Positions 22,736-30,696 of a stretch of DNA of 64,000 bases are shown piece after piece. This stretch comes from Bin5 sp965261695 (GTDB taxonomy: Bacteria; Chloroflexota; Anaerolineae; Caldilineales; Caldilineaceae): assembly GCA_965261695.1 (NCBI GenBank), contig OZ253474.1:4650001-4714000 (forward strand), read 5' to 3'. The notes under the pieces were generated by a model. That model was not told the DNA's origin and made no database searches. It saw nothing but the letters and a program-made list of their open reading frames with translations. Numbering within the stretch: the stretch's first letter is position 1; every line of letters starts with the position of its first letter. The position numbers were made by a program, and so were the translations under genes.

Positions 22736-23078
22736 CCTGCTCTTCCTCCAACGTCTCTCGAACCACCTGATCGAACCTTTGAGGATCTTTGAAGTACAGC
22801 TTGGCCGTCTCTACAACGCGTTTCAACAGTGCCACATCTTCCGGCGCCATTTCCTCAACCTTCAACAGAGAACGGATCTGTCCCTCGCTGAAAGGCCCAT
22901 ACAATTGGCCGATCGCGGCGTTCAGAAAGGCTGAGGTTAAGGTTGAGACGTTGTGAAATGAGAGTAGGGCACAGTGACCCGCCCCAATCACAGCGGCAAG
23001 ACGATCATGCACTTTCTGTCCGTCATCTGAGGCAACACAGAGGGTACTGCCCACGACCTCATAAACCGATATTTTCAT
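22725..23078 (-). CDS. STAS-like DUF4325 protein
   Basis: The 117-residue protein (start ATG 23078, AAGAGAG upstream; an in-frame start at 23120 would overlap the ATPase gene) reads MKISVYEVVG, then KVHDRLAAVIGAGHCALLSF, VSTLTSAFLNAAIGQLYG and a helical C-terminus. This fits DUF4325, a STAS-related fold. STAS proteins act as phospho-switched partners of GHKL anti-sigma kinases, and DUF4325 genes are known to sit beside GHKL ATPase genes. The serine/threonine-rich VSTLTSAF loop lies where the regulatory Ser of anti-anti-sigma factors is found. It likely binds the 23101-23976 ATPase. Confidence 0.78.
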   Translation of the reverse strand: MKISVYEVVGSTLCVASDDGQKVHDRLAAVIGAGHCALLSFHNVSTLTSAFLNAAIGQLYGPFSEGQIRSLLKVEEMAPEDVALLKRVVETAKLYFKDPQRFDQVVRETLEEEQDGA

Positions 23079-23100
23079 CTCTCTTTTCACGATTGTCACC

Positions 23101-23976
23101 TCAGAAGATGTCGTCGGCATCCAGGTCCGAAGTCAGACTGTAGGAGTTGAGATCTGCCGTATTGATCCCTATGGATACCACCGTGCCAGGAAACGGGTGG
23201 CCTAATCGTGCGGTCGAGACTCTTTCATTCTTGGACTGCCAGAAGCCCGCGTCTGAGACAATTTGAAGGCATCCGCTGTTCAGAACAATGAATTCGCGCA
23301 GTAGCTTCAATCCCAATCCCCCCGGAACAGGGCCGCGCCTGGTCGTGTTGTTCTCTTCTGTGGCCCAGACAATGGCCTCCTCCGCCGCAAGATCAAGCCC
23401 TACGTAATCCTGTATGTTTTGCCGCATGCCGACTCCCAGGTCGGCTACGGTAAAATTCAGTAAGCCCTTCTTGGGAAAAAACTGTCCGCAACTGAAGATC
23501 CCTAGCTGAGTGCGTGAGTGCCACACGGCATTGCTGAAAATCTCAAAGATGCTCTCACGGAATTTCTTCAACAAGCCCGACGACATTTCAGGCATTTCGG
23601 AACGGTGTATAAACTCATTCTCCATATAACGAGCGAAGAAATGGTCGTCCCTATCGTCAAAGCGCTGATAGGAAATCGTCGATCCCCAATGATCGGGAAT
23701 CTTCGCACGCCCATAGTGACTGAGAAAGCCATTCCTTGATAGAATATCCCAGACCTTGGGCGCGACATTCGTCAATTCGACGGTGTTCAGATTCTGTCCC
23801 AAACTGTAGAGAATCGCGCCCAACGCGGCGCACATGTCGGCTTCAAACCAGGTAGCTGACGACATGTCAACTTCGATTTTCTCAAGAAAGCAGTTCTTGG
23901 TCTGTGCGTGGAGGCGCGCTAACGCGGCAAAACTTTCATAGTCGTGATGAATCTGTGGGAGTGGGAATCTCACCAC
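23101..23976 (-). CDS. GHKL ATPase (HATPase_c), first gene of ATPase/STAS/PIN operon
   Basis: The 291-residue protein has the N box FRESIFEIFSNAVWHS (~140-155), the G1 box VADLGVGM, the G2 loop GGLGLKLLREF and a final GTVVSIGIN strand, i.e. a complete Bergerat ATP-binding fold. An N-terminal ~100 residues (EVDMSSATWFEADMCAALGA) resemble a STAS-like or helical sensor part. There is no histidine phosphoacceptor domain or membrane segment. The GTG start at 23976 (GGAGG upstream) is followed by a second GTG. The gene ends 23 bases before the STAS-like start. It could act as an anti-sigma-type kinase or a switch ATPase controlling the PIN nuclease. Confidence 0.82.
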   Translation of the reverse strand: MVRFPLPQIHHDYESFAALARLHAQTKNCFLEKIEVDMSSATWFEADMCAALGAILYSLGQNLNTVELTNVAPKVWDILSRNGFLSHYGRAKIPDHWGSTISYQRFDDRDDHFFARYMENEFIHRSEMPEMSSGLLKKFRESIFEIFSNAVWHSRTQLGIFSCGQFFPKKGLLNFTVADLGVGMRQNIQDYVGLDLAAEEAIVWATEENNTTRRGPVPGGLGLKLLREFIVLNSGCLQIVSDAGFWQSKNERVSTARLGHPFPGTVVSIGINTADLNSYSLTSDLDADDIF

Positions 23977-24338
23977 GCAACCTCCACATTCATCATAGTT
24001 CTGACGAGGATCTCCCTTTTTCTGACCGCAACTCTACGCCGGCTCGGTGTGCCTATCGAAGATTCGACATAATTGACCACGCAGGGTTCTTCTGTCGTTC
24101 TCCGACGAATAGAAGAAATCAGGTTGCGAGAAGGCCGCAGCTGACCGACGATGTCAACCCCATTATGGAACTGTTTGGTCGATTCGACAAGATCATATCG
24201 CACGAAAAGGCGCGAGACAAGGAAAATCAGGTCGTCGGTCTCGAGATGTACTCGGCTCCCTTTTAAGCAGAAGCGCCTCAGACACAGTTTGTTAAAACGT
24301 TCGCGCACTCTGAATCCCTCTACTCTCGAATTCGTCAC
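23970..24338 (-). other. Possible ORF overlapping the ATPase start
   Basis: A 122-codon frame from GTG 24338 ends TGGTGA, overlapping the GTG start of the ATPase gene. It encodes a basic sequence (SSIRRRTTEEPCVVNYVESS) without a recognisable family. The overlap is typical of coupled genes, but there is no clear ribosome-binding site and composition is ambiguous, so it may be chance. Confidence 0.25.
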
Positions 24339-24394
24339 AGCCTGACCGCACAGCTTCTAACCTGGACGTGAAATCGTGCAGATCATTCGCCACC

Positions 24395-24712
24395 AACCCG
24401 GCGCGCCCGACACCCTCCCCATCCCTGCGCCGCTGCGCCGCTGCGCCGACCCCACCGACGGCTCCACCGTCTCCCCCGTCGGCGGCTTCCCAGTCCCCCA
24501 TCGAATAGCAGTTCCTCGAACTTCTGCTGCGCCCGCCCCCGCCCCAACCCGCCCATTCTGATTCCGGCCTCCCTTCCGCCACTGTCCGCCCCGCCCGCGG
24601 CCTCGCCGCCATGCGCATTCCCCCGCCCCTGGCGCCAACCCCTGAACGCCGCCCGCATCCGTCTGAATGTACCTTATTTTTCCCTTTTCGTGGTCTGGTG
24701 ATCGGGGCCAAC
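24395..24712 (+). pseudogene. DprA/Smf-like fragment joined to IS tip, copy 6a
   Basis: 24460-24640 matches the middle of the DprA-like gene (VGGFPVPHRIAVPRTSAA frame, then GLPSATVRPARGLAAMRIPP in another), and from about 24648 the sequence is the orfB-side IS end (GCATCCGTCTGAATGTACC...TTTTTCCCTTTTCGTGGTCT...GGGGCCAACC). The fragment therefore ends in an IS tip, reciprocal to the arrangement at 10907 where an IS tip precedes a fragment. Confidence 0.55.
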
Positions 24713-24907
24713 CATAAAGCAGAAGAAAAAATCCAGCGGATTTAACCGGCAGTAATTGCGATATCACCAAGTACGTGAAGACCCAACTGGCTTGGTTCGC
24801 CGACTTTTTGAACCCTTGAAAACCTGTCATCCCTGGCAAAATTCGACTTCACGGCTTTGCCAATCGGTAAAAACTGATTACTCTGACATGAAAAGGAGGA
24901 ACGAATT

Positions 24908-25492
24908 ATGTCATCGCGACTGTTGATTGCCGTCCTTTCTACCCTTCTGTTTGCAACGGCTTGTGTTCCACCAACCTCACCAACCAATCTGCCCCCGCCG
25001 CCCCCCATGCCATCATCAACCCACCCGGCGTCGGCGCCAGCATCGCCCTCTACGCCGGGCCGCACTTCAATCACCACCCTGCCGACGGCCGATTGCACGC
25101 CCGGAGGTAGCCCGCCTCCTTCTCTTCCTGACACCGATTGCGCGGCTTGGGGAATGCTCTATTCGCTTGTGATGATGACGAATGGGATGGCGAACAAGAG
25201 TCAACCCCTTACCGAATCAGAACTCCTCACGCTTGAAACGGAGCTGAACCCTCTCTTTGTCCGAGTACAGCTCAACTGTGGCCAATGGGTTGAACCGTAC
25301 AACGACTATGAGCCAATTACAGACATCGTTGGCTTCCTCTCGTTCTTAGGGATGGATTCCTATGGATATGATCCTCCCTCTCTACTCCGATTCTTGATCG
25401 AGGAAGCTTCTACCGAAGAGTTTGCTCAAAAATCGGACTCAATTGGATGCACGAAAAGTCTTCTCCTGCTCTTCGTCGAATACTCTGAATGA
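24908..25492 (+). CDS. Lipoprotein, hypothetical
   Basis: The 194-residue protein starts at ATG 24908 with AAGGAGG nine bases upstream, one of the best ribosome-binding sites in the window. A signal peptide ends in the lipobox FATAC (Cys ~19). A Pro/Ser-rich spacer (20-60) precedes a domain with four Cys (CTPGG, DCAAWG, NCGQWV, GCTKSL) that could form two disulphides outside the cell. No family is recognised. It is organised like the lipoprotein at 18895. Confidence 0.75.
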   Translation: MSSRLLIAVLSTLLFATACVPPTSPTNLPPPPPMPSSTHPASAPASPSTPGRTSITTLPTADCTPGGSPPPSLPDTDCAAWGMLYSLVMMTNGMANKSQPLTESELLTLETELNPLFVRVQLNCGQWVEPYNDYEPITDIVGFLSFLGMDSYGYDPPSLLRFLIEEASTEEFAQKSDSIGCTKSLLLLFVEYSE

Positions 25493-25785
25493 CCGAGGGC
25501 GGGGCCTCTGGGTGCATCCCGGATTTAGGCCATTCCCACAGTAATCGGGCCGTCTCTACCCTTCTCTACCTTTCTCTACCCTTCGTGCCCCTTCGTGGAT
25601 ATCCTCCCAACTGACCGTAGGCAGTCGCAAGGTTCCGCTTCAGCGCACCACCCCCATTTCGAACTGTTCCCGACCAACCCGCCCCTCCAAAGCATAACCC
25701 CTGGCAATGTGCTATGCTACGATTATGAACCTGTACACAGTGCCTGCCCGCAACCATCCCCCCCACAATTCCCTGGACGCCGCCC

Positions 25786-27006
25786 ATGTCGACCTGCTCT
25801 GAAAAACACTGCCAAAAGCCGGCCCAAAGCGAGGGCCTCTGTATGCAACACTGGTACCGCCAAAGAGAGCGGGCACGCATCGCATGGCGCGCCGACCCCG
25901 CCTTGTGCTACCAGTGCGGCCAAAAACGGGCTGACGACCGCAAAGCGTGCGCCTCCTGCCGCGCAAAAGAAAACCGGCGCCGAAAAGAACAGCGCCAAAA
26001 ACAACGCCGGCAACAACCCGCAAATCAAAGCGCCCAAAACCGCCAGCGCCGGACGCAGGCAATCCTTGCCGCTGGCCAGACTCTCACAAATCTCTCTTCC
26101 GCTGCGACCGGCCCTGCTCCCCAGCATGCACCACCGGCGCCGCAACCGCACCTGTTCGACCCGCTGTCGTCTCCCGCGCCCAACCCGTCCCCGCCCATCG
26201 ACCCGCCGCAACCAGACCGCGCCCCGCCGGCCCAATCAGGCCCGCCGGCGTGGCGCCGCCGCCCAGGCGAAAGCGCGCCCGCCTATCGCGCATTCCTCGT
26301 CTATCTGCATCTGGGCCTCGACAGATCGCTGCAAAAAGCCTATCGACGCTTCAAACAGTCGGAGACCGCCAACCTGCCCGGGCGCTGGCGCACGTGGTGC
26401 GTCGTGCATGAATGGGTCGCGCGGGCACAAGAATATGACCGTCGTCAACTTCGCATCCTCGAACAGGACGCCCTGCAAGCGCAAAAGGCCTCCCGCAGCA
26501 AGCGCATGCGCGCTGCCGAACAACCCCAGCCCCAGCCCAAACGCAGCGCCGCCGCCTCGAACGCTGCCCGCCGCGCCTATCAGCTGAACTGGCGCCGCTG
26601 GCATGTCGAAGGGCACCTGTGCCGCGGCCTGACGCGCGCGGGCACCGCTTGTAAGCGCCTTGCAGTGCCGGGAGAACTGTACTGCCACGCGCACACGCAG
26701 CAAGCCCTGCAGGACCTGGCGCCCGGTGTCCTCTTCTATTTCAATGCCAACCTGCACGTCGACGACGAGGACCTTCTCCAACCGGGCCCGCACGATCTGC
26801 CCATGCCGCACCGAACGCCGCCGGACGCGTCAGCCCTGTTGTGGTTTCCGCGCCCCAAAAACGGCCTGCCGGCGCGGCTGCTCTACGCCAGCGACTGTCC
26901 AGCCGCGCTGCGCTCCGCCATCCGCTTGTACGCGCAAAAATACGCACGGGCCGCCGGCCTTCGCCTCCAAGTCGAGCCGCCGCGCCGCCCCACCCAAAAC
27001 GAATGA
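25786..27006 (+). CDS. Multi-zinc-finger protein with small-terminase-like middle domain
   Basis: The 406-residue protein has an N-terminal C/H cluster (CSEKHCQKPAQSEGLCMQHW, residues 4-23), a C4 finger (CYQCGQKRADDRKACASC, 41-58), a basic coiled stretch (~60-80), a Pro-rich linker (100-155), a helical domain WRRRPGESAPAYRAFLVYLH...RWRTWCVVHEWVARAQEYDR (~157-220) and a C-terminal finger CRGLTRAGTACKRLAVPGEL-YCHAH (~280-307). The middle resembles phage terminase-small-subunit-like DNA-binding domains, and the last finger is common in phage and mobile-element proteins. A role in DNA binding or packaging-like recognition is inferred; no other phage gene is nearby. The ATG at 25786 is the first in frame. 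Confidence 0.65.
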   Translation: MSTCSEKHCQKPAQSEGLCMQHWYRQRERARIAWRADPALCYQCGQKRADDRKACASCRAKENRRRKEQRQKQRRQQPANQSAQNRQRRTQAILAAGQTLTNLSSAATGPAPQHAPPAPQPHLFDPLSSPAPNPSPPIDPPQPDRAPPAQSGPPAWRRRPGESAPAYRAFLVYLHLGLDRSLQKAYRRFKQSETANLPGRWRTWCVVHEWVARAQEYDRRQLRILEQDALQAQKASRSKRMRAAEQPQPQPKRSAAASNAARRAYQLNWRRWHVEGHLCRGLTRAGTACKRLAVPGELYCHAHTQQALQDLAPGVLFYFNANLHVDDEDLLQPGPHDLPMPHRTPPDASALLWFPRPKNGLPARLLYASDCPAALRSAIRLYAQKYARAAGLRLQVEPPRRPTQNE

Positions 27007-27844
27007 CACCCGCCATGCCTTCCATGCCAGCGCCGCAAAAACACAGCGCCATCTCCCGTCACAAAAACTGTGCCGTAAACACCAATACGCGCCTTTTCTC
27101 CACACTCGCGCCCTCTTTTTCAGCAAAATTCGCCAAAAAACGGCGCCGTCTTTTTCCTGTCACGGAAACTCGCTCAAACATCCTGTCACGGGAAAGCAAT
27201 CCTTTTCGCAAATGTATAGCCACTTCACGTCAGTTTGACCCTAAACGATACCCTGTCGATACCCTTCCTGCCGCCGCCACAGTCGCCTGCTCTGAACGCA
27301 ACCGCAAGCCGTCCAGGCCCATCGTTGACGAAATCCACCGCGTCCTCGCCGACATGCGCATCCCCCGCCCCTGGCGCGACCACCTCGCCGCCGGCCGCCT
27401 CCTGCTCCTCTCCACCTTCGCCGACAGCATCCGCCGCCCCACCGCGGCGACTGCACCGCGCCGCAACGCCTGCGTCGTCGCCAATGCCGCCCCAATCTCC
27501 AATGAGCATCTCTATCGGGCGCTCGACGATTGGCCAAGTCTGTTCACCGCTTGCCATGGTGCCGATTTCCTGTGTCTGTTCGGCGCCTCGCATCACTGCT
27601 CCGATTTTCACGAGCGTAGTTTTCCTTTTAGAATGCAGCAAGCCACAGCAACCGATCGTGCGGTTTCCAGCGAACCTGCCCGGGCAACCCGATTCCAGCT
27701 CTCGGCCCGATCGCCGCAAACGCCGATACAGGCAGGCCCAAGGCCGCAAGCGATGACGCCGCCAGGTTGCGCGGTCCAACCACCAGGCGGGCGAGAACCG
27801 ACAACCTCGCTTTGCCGCTCCTCTAATCCCAGGAACATCGACCT
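27007..27844 (+). pseudogene. Gene-free stretch with a DprA/Smf-like fragment (copy 6b)
   Basis: About 27335-27490 encodes ADMRIPRPWRDHLAAGRLLL and LLSTFADSIRRPTAATA, the same segment as at 18350-18470, with its own substitutions. It is truncated on both sides. 27007-27330 and 27500-27840 hold no frame with a plausible start or composition. This is the last element of the fragmented region. Confidence 0.5.
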
Positions 27845-28357
27845 ATGACTTCGACGAATCAGCCGAACAGACCTCAATTTACCAGTGTCAGACAGCATAA
27901 GCACGCCTCCAAGCATCTGACCTTCTGGTATCCGCCGGAGTGGCGCCTGTTTGAGGCGGAGGAGCCCAATCCGGCGGTCAGCCTCTACCCGGAGCCGTCC
28001 GAAGACGCCACATTCTTTTCGATCGCGATGCAGGATTTGGGCGAGCCCCTGGCCCAGGAGGAAACCGCGCTGCTGGCCGAGGGCGTCCAGGAAGGGCTGG
28101 AGCAACTCGAATCGTGCGCGGTCGAACGGCTGGAGACGCTGGCCGACGCGGGGGACTGGTGCCAGGAGTGGGTGTGTACCTTTGTGCAGGACGGGATGAC
28201 GCGCAAGCGACAGGCGCGGGTGTTTAACGAGGGGCAATACCTGTACTCGCTCGTTTTGCAGGGGGCTACCGAAGAACGCTATGAGTACTGGCGGAGCATG
28301 ATGGAGTGGGTGATGTTTACCGCTCTCAAATCCTCGGTCGACCTGCCGGGCCAGTGA
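27845..28357 (+). CDS. Hypothetical protein, PsbP/DUF1795-like
   Basis: The 170-residue protein reads KHLTFWYPPEWRLFEAEEPNPAVSL...FSIAMQDLGEP, then QLESCAVERLETLADAGDWCQEW...QARVFNEGQYLYSLVLQGATEERYEYWRSMMEWV. The opening F-x-Y-P-x-x-W and the closing short-strand then helix pattern resemble PsbP/Mog1-like (DUF1795) folds. There is no signal peptide, so it is cytoplasmic. ATG 27845 is the first codon. A second frame begins 4 bases after its stop. Confidence 0.65.
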   Translation: MTSTNQPNRPQFTSVRQHKHASKHLTFWYPPEWRLFEAEEPNPAVSLYPEPSEDATFFSIAMQDLGEPLAQEETALLAEGVQEGLEQLESCAVERLETLADAGDWCQEWVCTFVQDGMTRKRQARVFNEGQYLYSLVLQGATEERYEYWRSMMEWVMFTALKSSVDLPGQ

Positions 28358-28360
28358 ACG

Positions 28361-28738
28361 TTGACGGCTGGCCCGCCTTCGCAGGTTTCAGCAAGTTGGG
28401 CGCCGGTTGCGCCCGCCGCCGCTGCCGGGCCGCCCTCCAAATACAGCCAATCGCCGCTGCTGCCTGCGCGGGTGGCGGCGGCCCAGTTGCCGCCCCTGGA
28501 TGAGCGGCTGCCGCCCATTCCGGTCGTGATCGAGCCGCTGCAGGAAATCGGGCAGTACCGCGGCACGACGCAGGTCGCGATCGGCAATCCCAACGCATTG
28601 TTTGGCGACCCGCAGGCGGTGATGGGCACTAAGCTGATCCTGCGGATTGCGCCGGACCTGCGGGGCGTCGGCGAGGGCCGCATAGCCCCCTGTCATTTTG
28701 CGGACGAGCTTGAATTGGCGGGCGCAGGCGCGGCCTGA
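28361..28738 (+). CDS. Hypothetical protein, uncertain start
   Basis: The frame follows four bases after the preceding stop; TTG 28361 gives 125 residues and GTG 28472 gives 88. The part from 28472 (PPLDERLPPIPVVIEPLQEI...VMGTKLILRIAPDLRGVGEG) has normal codon usage and no low complexity, whereas the first 35 residues are Ala/Pro-rich. No family is recognised. It lies between the PsbP-like gene and the propeller protein on the same strand. Confidence 0.45.
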   Translation: MTAGPPSQVSASWAPVAPAAAAGPPSKYSQSPLLPARVAAAQLPPLDERLPPIPVVIEPLQEIGQYRGTTQVAIGNPNALFGDPQAVMGTKLILRIAPDLRGVGEGRIAPCHFADELELAGAGAA

Positions 28739-28768
28739 AGACGGACAACCATTGATTGGGAGATACCG

Positions 28769-29917
28769 TTGACGAATGTGCGCCCCATCACATCGGGGCC
28801 GAGACATCACTGGTTCGGCTACTATGACAAGCTGCAGTTCGATCCCAGCAGCCGCTACGTGCTGGCAATGGAGGTCGACTTCGAGCATCGTTCGCCGACG
28901 GCGGAGGATCTGATCAGGGTGGGGATGATCGACCTGGCCGACGGCGACCGCTGGATTGAACTGGGGCAGACGCGGGCGTGGTGCTGGCAGCAGGGCTGTA
29001 TGCTGCAGTGGATCCCCGGCTCCGACAGAGAGGTCATCTGGAACGACCGCGAAGGGGGCCGTTTCGTCAGCCATCTCCTGGATGTCAAGTCGGGCAAGAA
29101 GCGCACGATCGGTTATCCCATATACACGCTTTCACCTGACGGGCGCACCGCCATCGGCGCCGACTTCCGCCGCATCAACCATATGCGGCCCGGCTACGGC
29201 TACGCCGGCATTCCCGACCCCAATTATGATACCCTTGCGCCGGATGACGCCGGAATCTATGGCGTCGACCTGGTGACGGGCGAGGCAAATCTGCTGATCT
29301 CAATCGCGCAGGTGGCGGCCATCCCCTATCCCCACAAGGATCTCGGCGAGGCCAGGCATTACTTCAACCATCTGCTCTTCAACACAGATGGCAGCCGTTT
29401 TATCTTCCTGCACCGCTGGCGTACCGGTGGGCCGGGCTTTGGCACGCGCATGATGACGGCGGCGGCCGACGGTTCGGAGATCTACGGGGTGGACCAGTAC
29501 GGTTACACGTCCCACTTCATCTGGCGCGACCCGCAACACATTTTGGCGTGGGCCAGGCACCCCTCACACCAGGACGCTTTCTATCTCTTCAGGGACAGGA
29601 CGCAGGACGTTGAGGTGATCGGCGCAGGGGTAATGAAGCTGAACGGGCACTGCACCTATCTTGCTGACACCAACTGGATTCTGAACGACACCTATCCGGT
29701 TGCGCGAGGCGAGGGCAAAGTCCAGGAGTTGTATCTCTACAATGCGGCGAGCGCTGAACGGACGGAGTTGGGCGAATTCGCCGCGTTCCCGGAGTATGAG
29801 GGCGAGTGGCGTTGCGACCTGCACCCGCGTTCAAGCCCGGATGGGAAGCTGATTACGATCGATTCAGCGCACGGCGGCAAAGGTCGCCAGATCTATCTGT
29901 TGGAAAACTTCGCTTAG
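28769..29917 (+). CDS. Beta-propeller protein, oligogalacturonate-lyase-like
   Basis: The 382-residue protein opens ITSGPRHHWFGYYDKLQFDP and has repeated S-P-D-G-R type blades (YTLSPDGRTAIGADFRRINH; LLFNTDGSRFIFLHRW; HPRSSPDGKLITIDSAHGGK). This is the PD40/WD40-like fold of oligogalacturonate lyase and related cytoplasmic proteins. HHWFGYYDK and the EARHYFNHLLFN histidines could form a metal or substrate site. No signal peptide. The start is TTG 28769 with GGGAG upstream. True lyase activity is not established for this branch. Confidence 0.7.
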   Translation: MTNVRPITSGPRHHWFGYYDKLQFDPSSRYVLAMEVDFEHRSPTAEDLIRVGMIDLADGDRWIELGQTRAWCWQQGCMLQWIPGSDREVIWNDREGGRFVSHLLDVKSGKKRTIGYPIYTLSPDGRTAIGADFRRINHMRPGYGYAGIPDPNYDTLAPDDAGIYGVDLVTGEANLLISIAQVAAIPYPHKDLGEARHYFNHLLFNTDGSRFIFLHRWRTGGPGFGTRMMTAAADGSEIYGVDQYGYTSHFIWRDPQHILAWARHPSHQDAFYLFRDRTQDVEVIGAGVMKLNGHCTYLADTNWILNDTYPVARGEGKVQELYLYNAASAERTELGEFAAFPEYEGEWRCDLHPRSSPDGKLITIDSAHGGKGRQIYLLENFA

Positions 29918-29982
29918 CGGCCATCGGAGCATGGCCGGACCCGATCGCGACAGTCTGAGTGGGGACAGAGGGTGCCTGTAGA

Positions 29983-30516
29983 CTATTTCCAGGTGTAGGT
30001 TCCCTTTTCTTCCTGGGGAATCGAACTGAAGGTCTGCATGGCCTGCAGGCTTTCCGGCTTGAGCGCTGCGCGGCTGGCAATCTCGTGCGCCAGATCGGGT
30101 AGATAAGGAAGGTCCTCGCGGAAGAGTACGGTCGAGCTTTCGGGCGTGTAGTGGACGTGCATCACCACGTCCTCCTCGGTCGCCCCCGTCCTGCCCACAA
30201 TCAGATCCAGGCGGGTGATGTGCCCCCAATCCCACTCGCGAGACTGCGCCCAGAATCGCAAGGGGCTTTTGACCTCAAGGCCCTCTCCCGAAACCACGAA
30301 GATGGTCCCGATTTCGATCAGATGGCCGTAAAGGAGAAGAGCGCCCCAGATCAGGAATGTCCAGGCGATGGCCTCGACGAAGAAGAGGCGGTTAATGCCC
30401 ATCGTAAAGGTCAGCGTACCGGCGATCAACAGGGCGGCAGCCGACACCATCGACTTCGGCTTGCCTTTGAAAATCTGCGATTCCTGCGCATCGCCTGTCT
30501 GAATGGTTTCAGCCAT
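29983..30516 (-). CDS. Two-helix membrane protein with PH-like domain
   Basis: The 177-residue protein has two membrane helices (about residues 22-42 and 46-68), then a soluble beta-rich domain (IFVVSGEGLEVKSPLRFWAQ...WGHITRLDLIVGR...DVVMHVHYTPESSTVLFRED) with the look of a bacterial PH-like domain, and a C-terminal helix. The ATG at 30516 starts MAETIQTGDAQ. The stop is at 29983. The function is unknown. Confidence 0.65.
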   Translation of the reverse strand: MAETIQTGDAQESQIFKGKPKSMVSAAALLIAGTLTFTMGINRLFFVEAIAWTFLIWGALLLYGHLIEIGTIFVVSGEGLEVKSPLRFWAQSREWDWGHITRLDLIVGRTGATEEDVVMHVHYTPESSTVLFREDLPYLPDLAHEIASRAALKPESLQAMQTFSSIPQEEKGTYTWK

Positions 30517-30696
30517 ATTGCCACTCTACTTTGCTAAGTGTTGATGTTGCATGCGCTCTCGCTGCGCGCAGCAAGCGCGGGTCTGGGCTGTCAGCAAGGT
30601 CCGCTCCGGGCGCGTCGGCCATAGTATAGCCCGAAGGCCGTCGCTGACAAAATCTCTCTACCATTTGGGAATTGAACATGGCAGCCTCGCGTCGGT

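Noticed and set aside
28388..29074. 228-codon minus-strand frame
   Set aside because: It is the shadow of the beta-propeller gene and its upstream neighbour; no motif and no ribosome-binding site.
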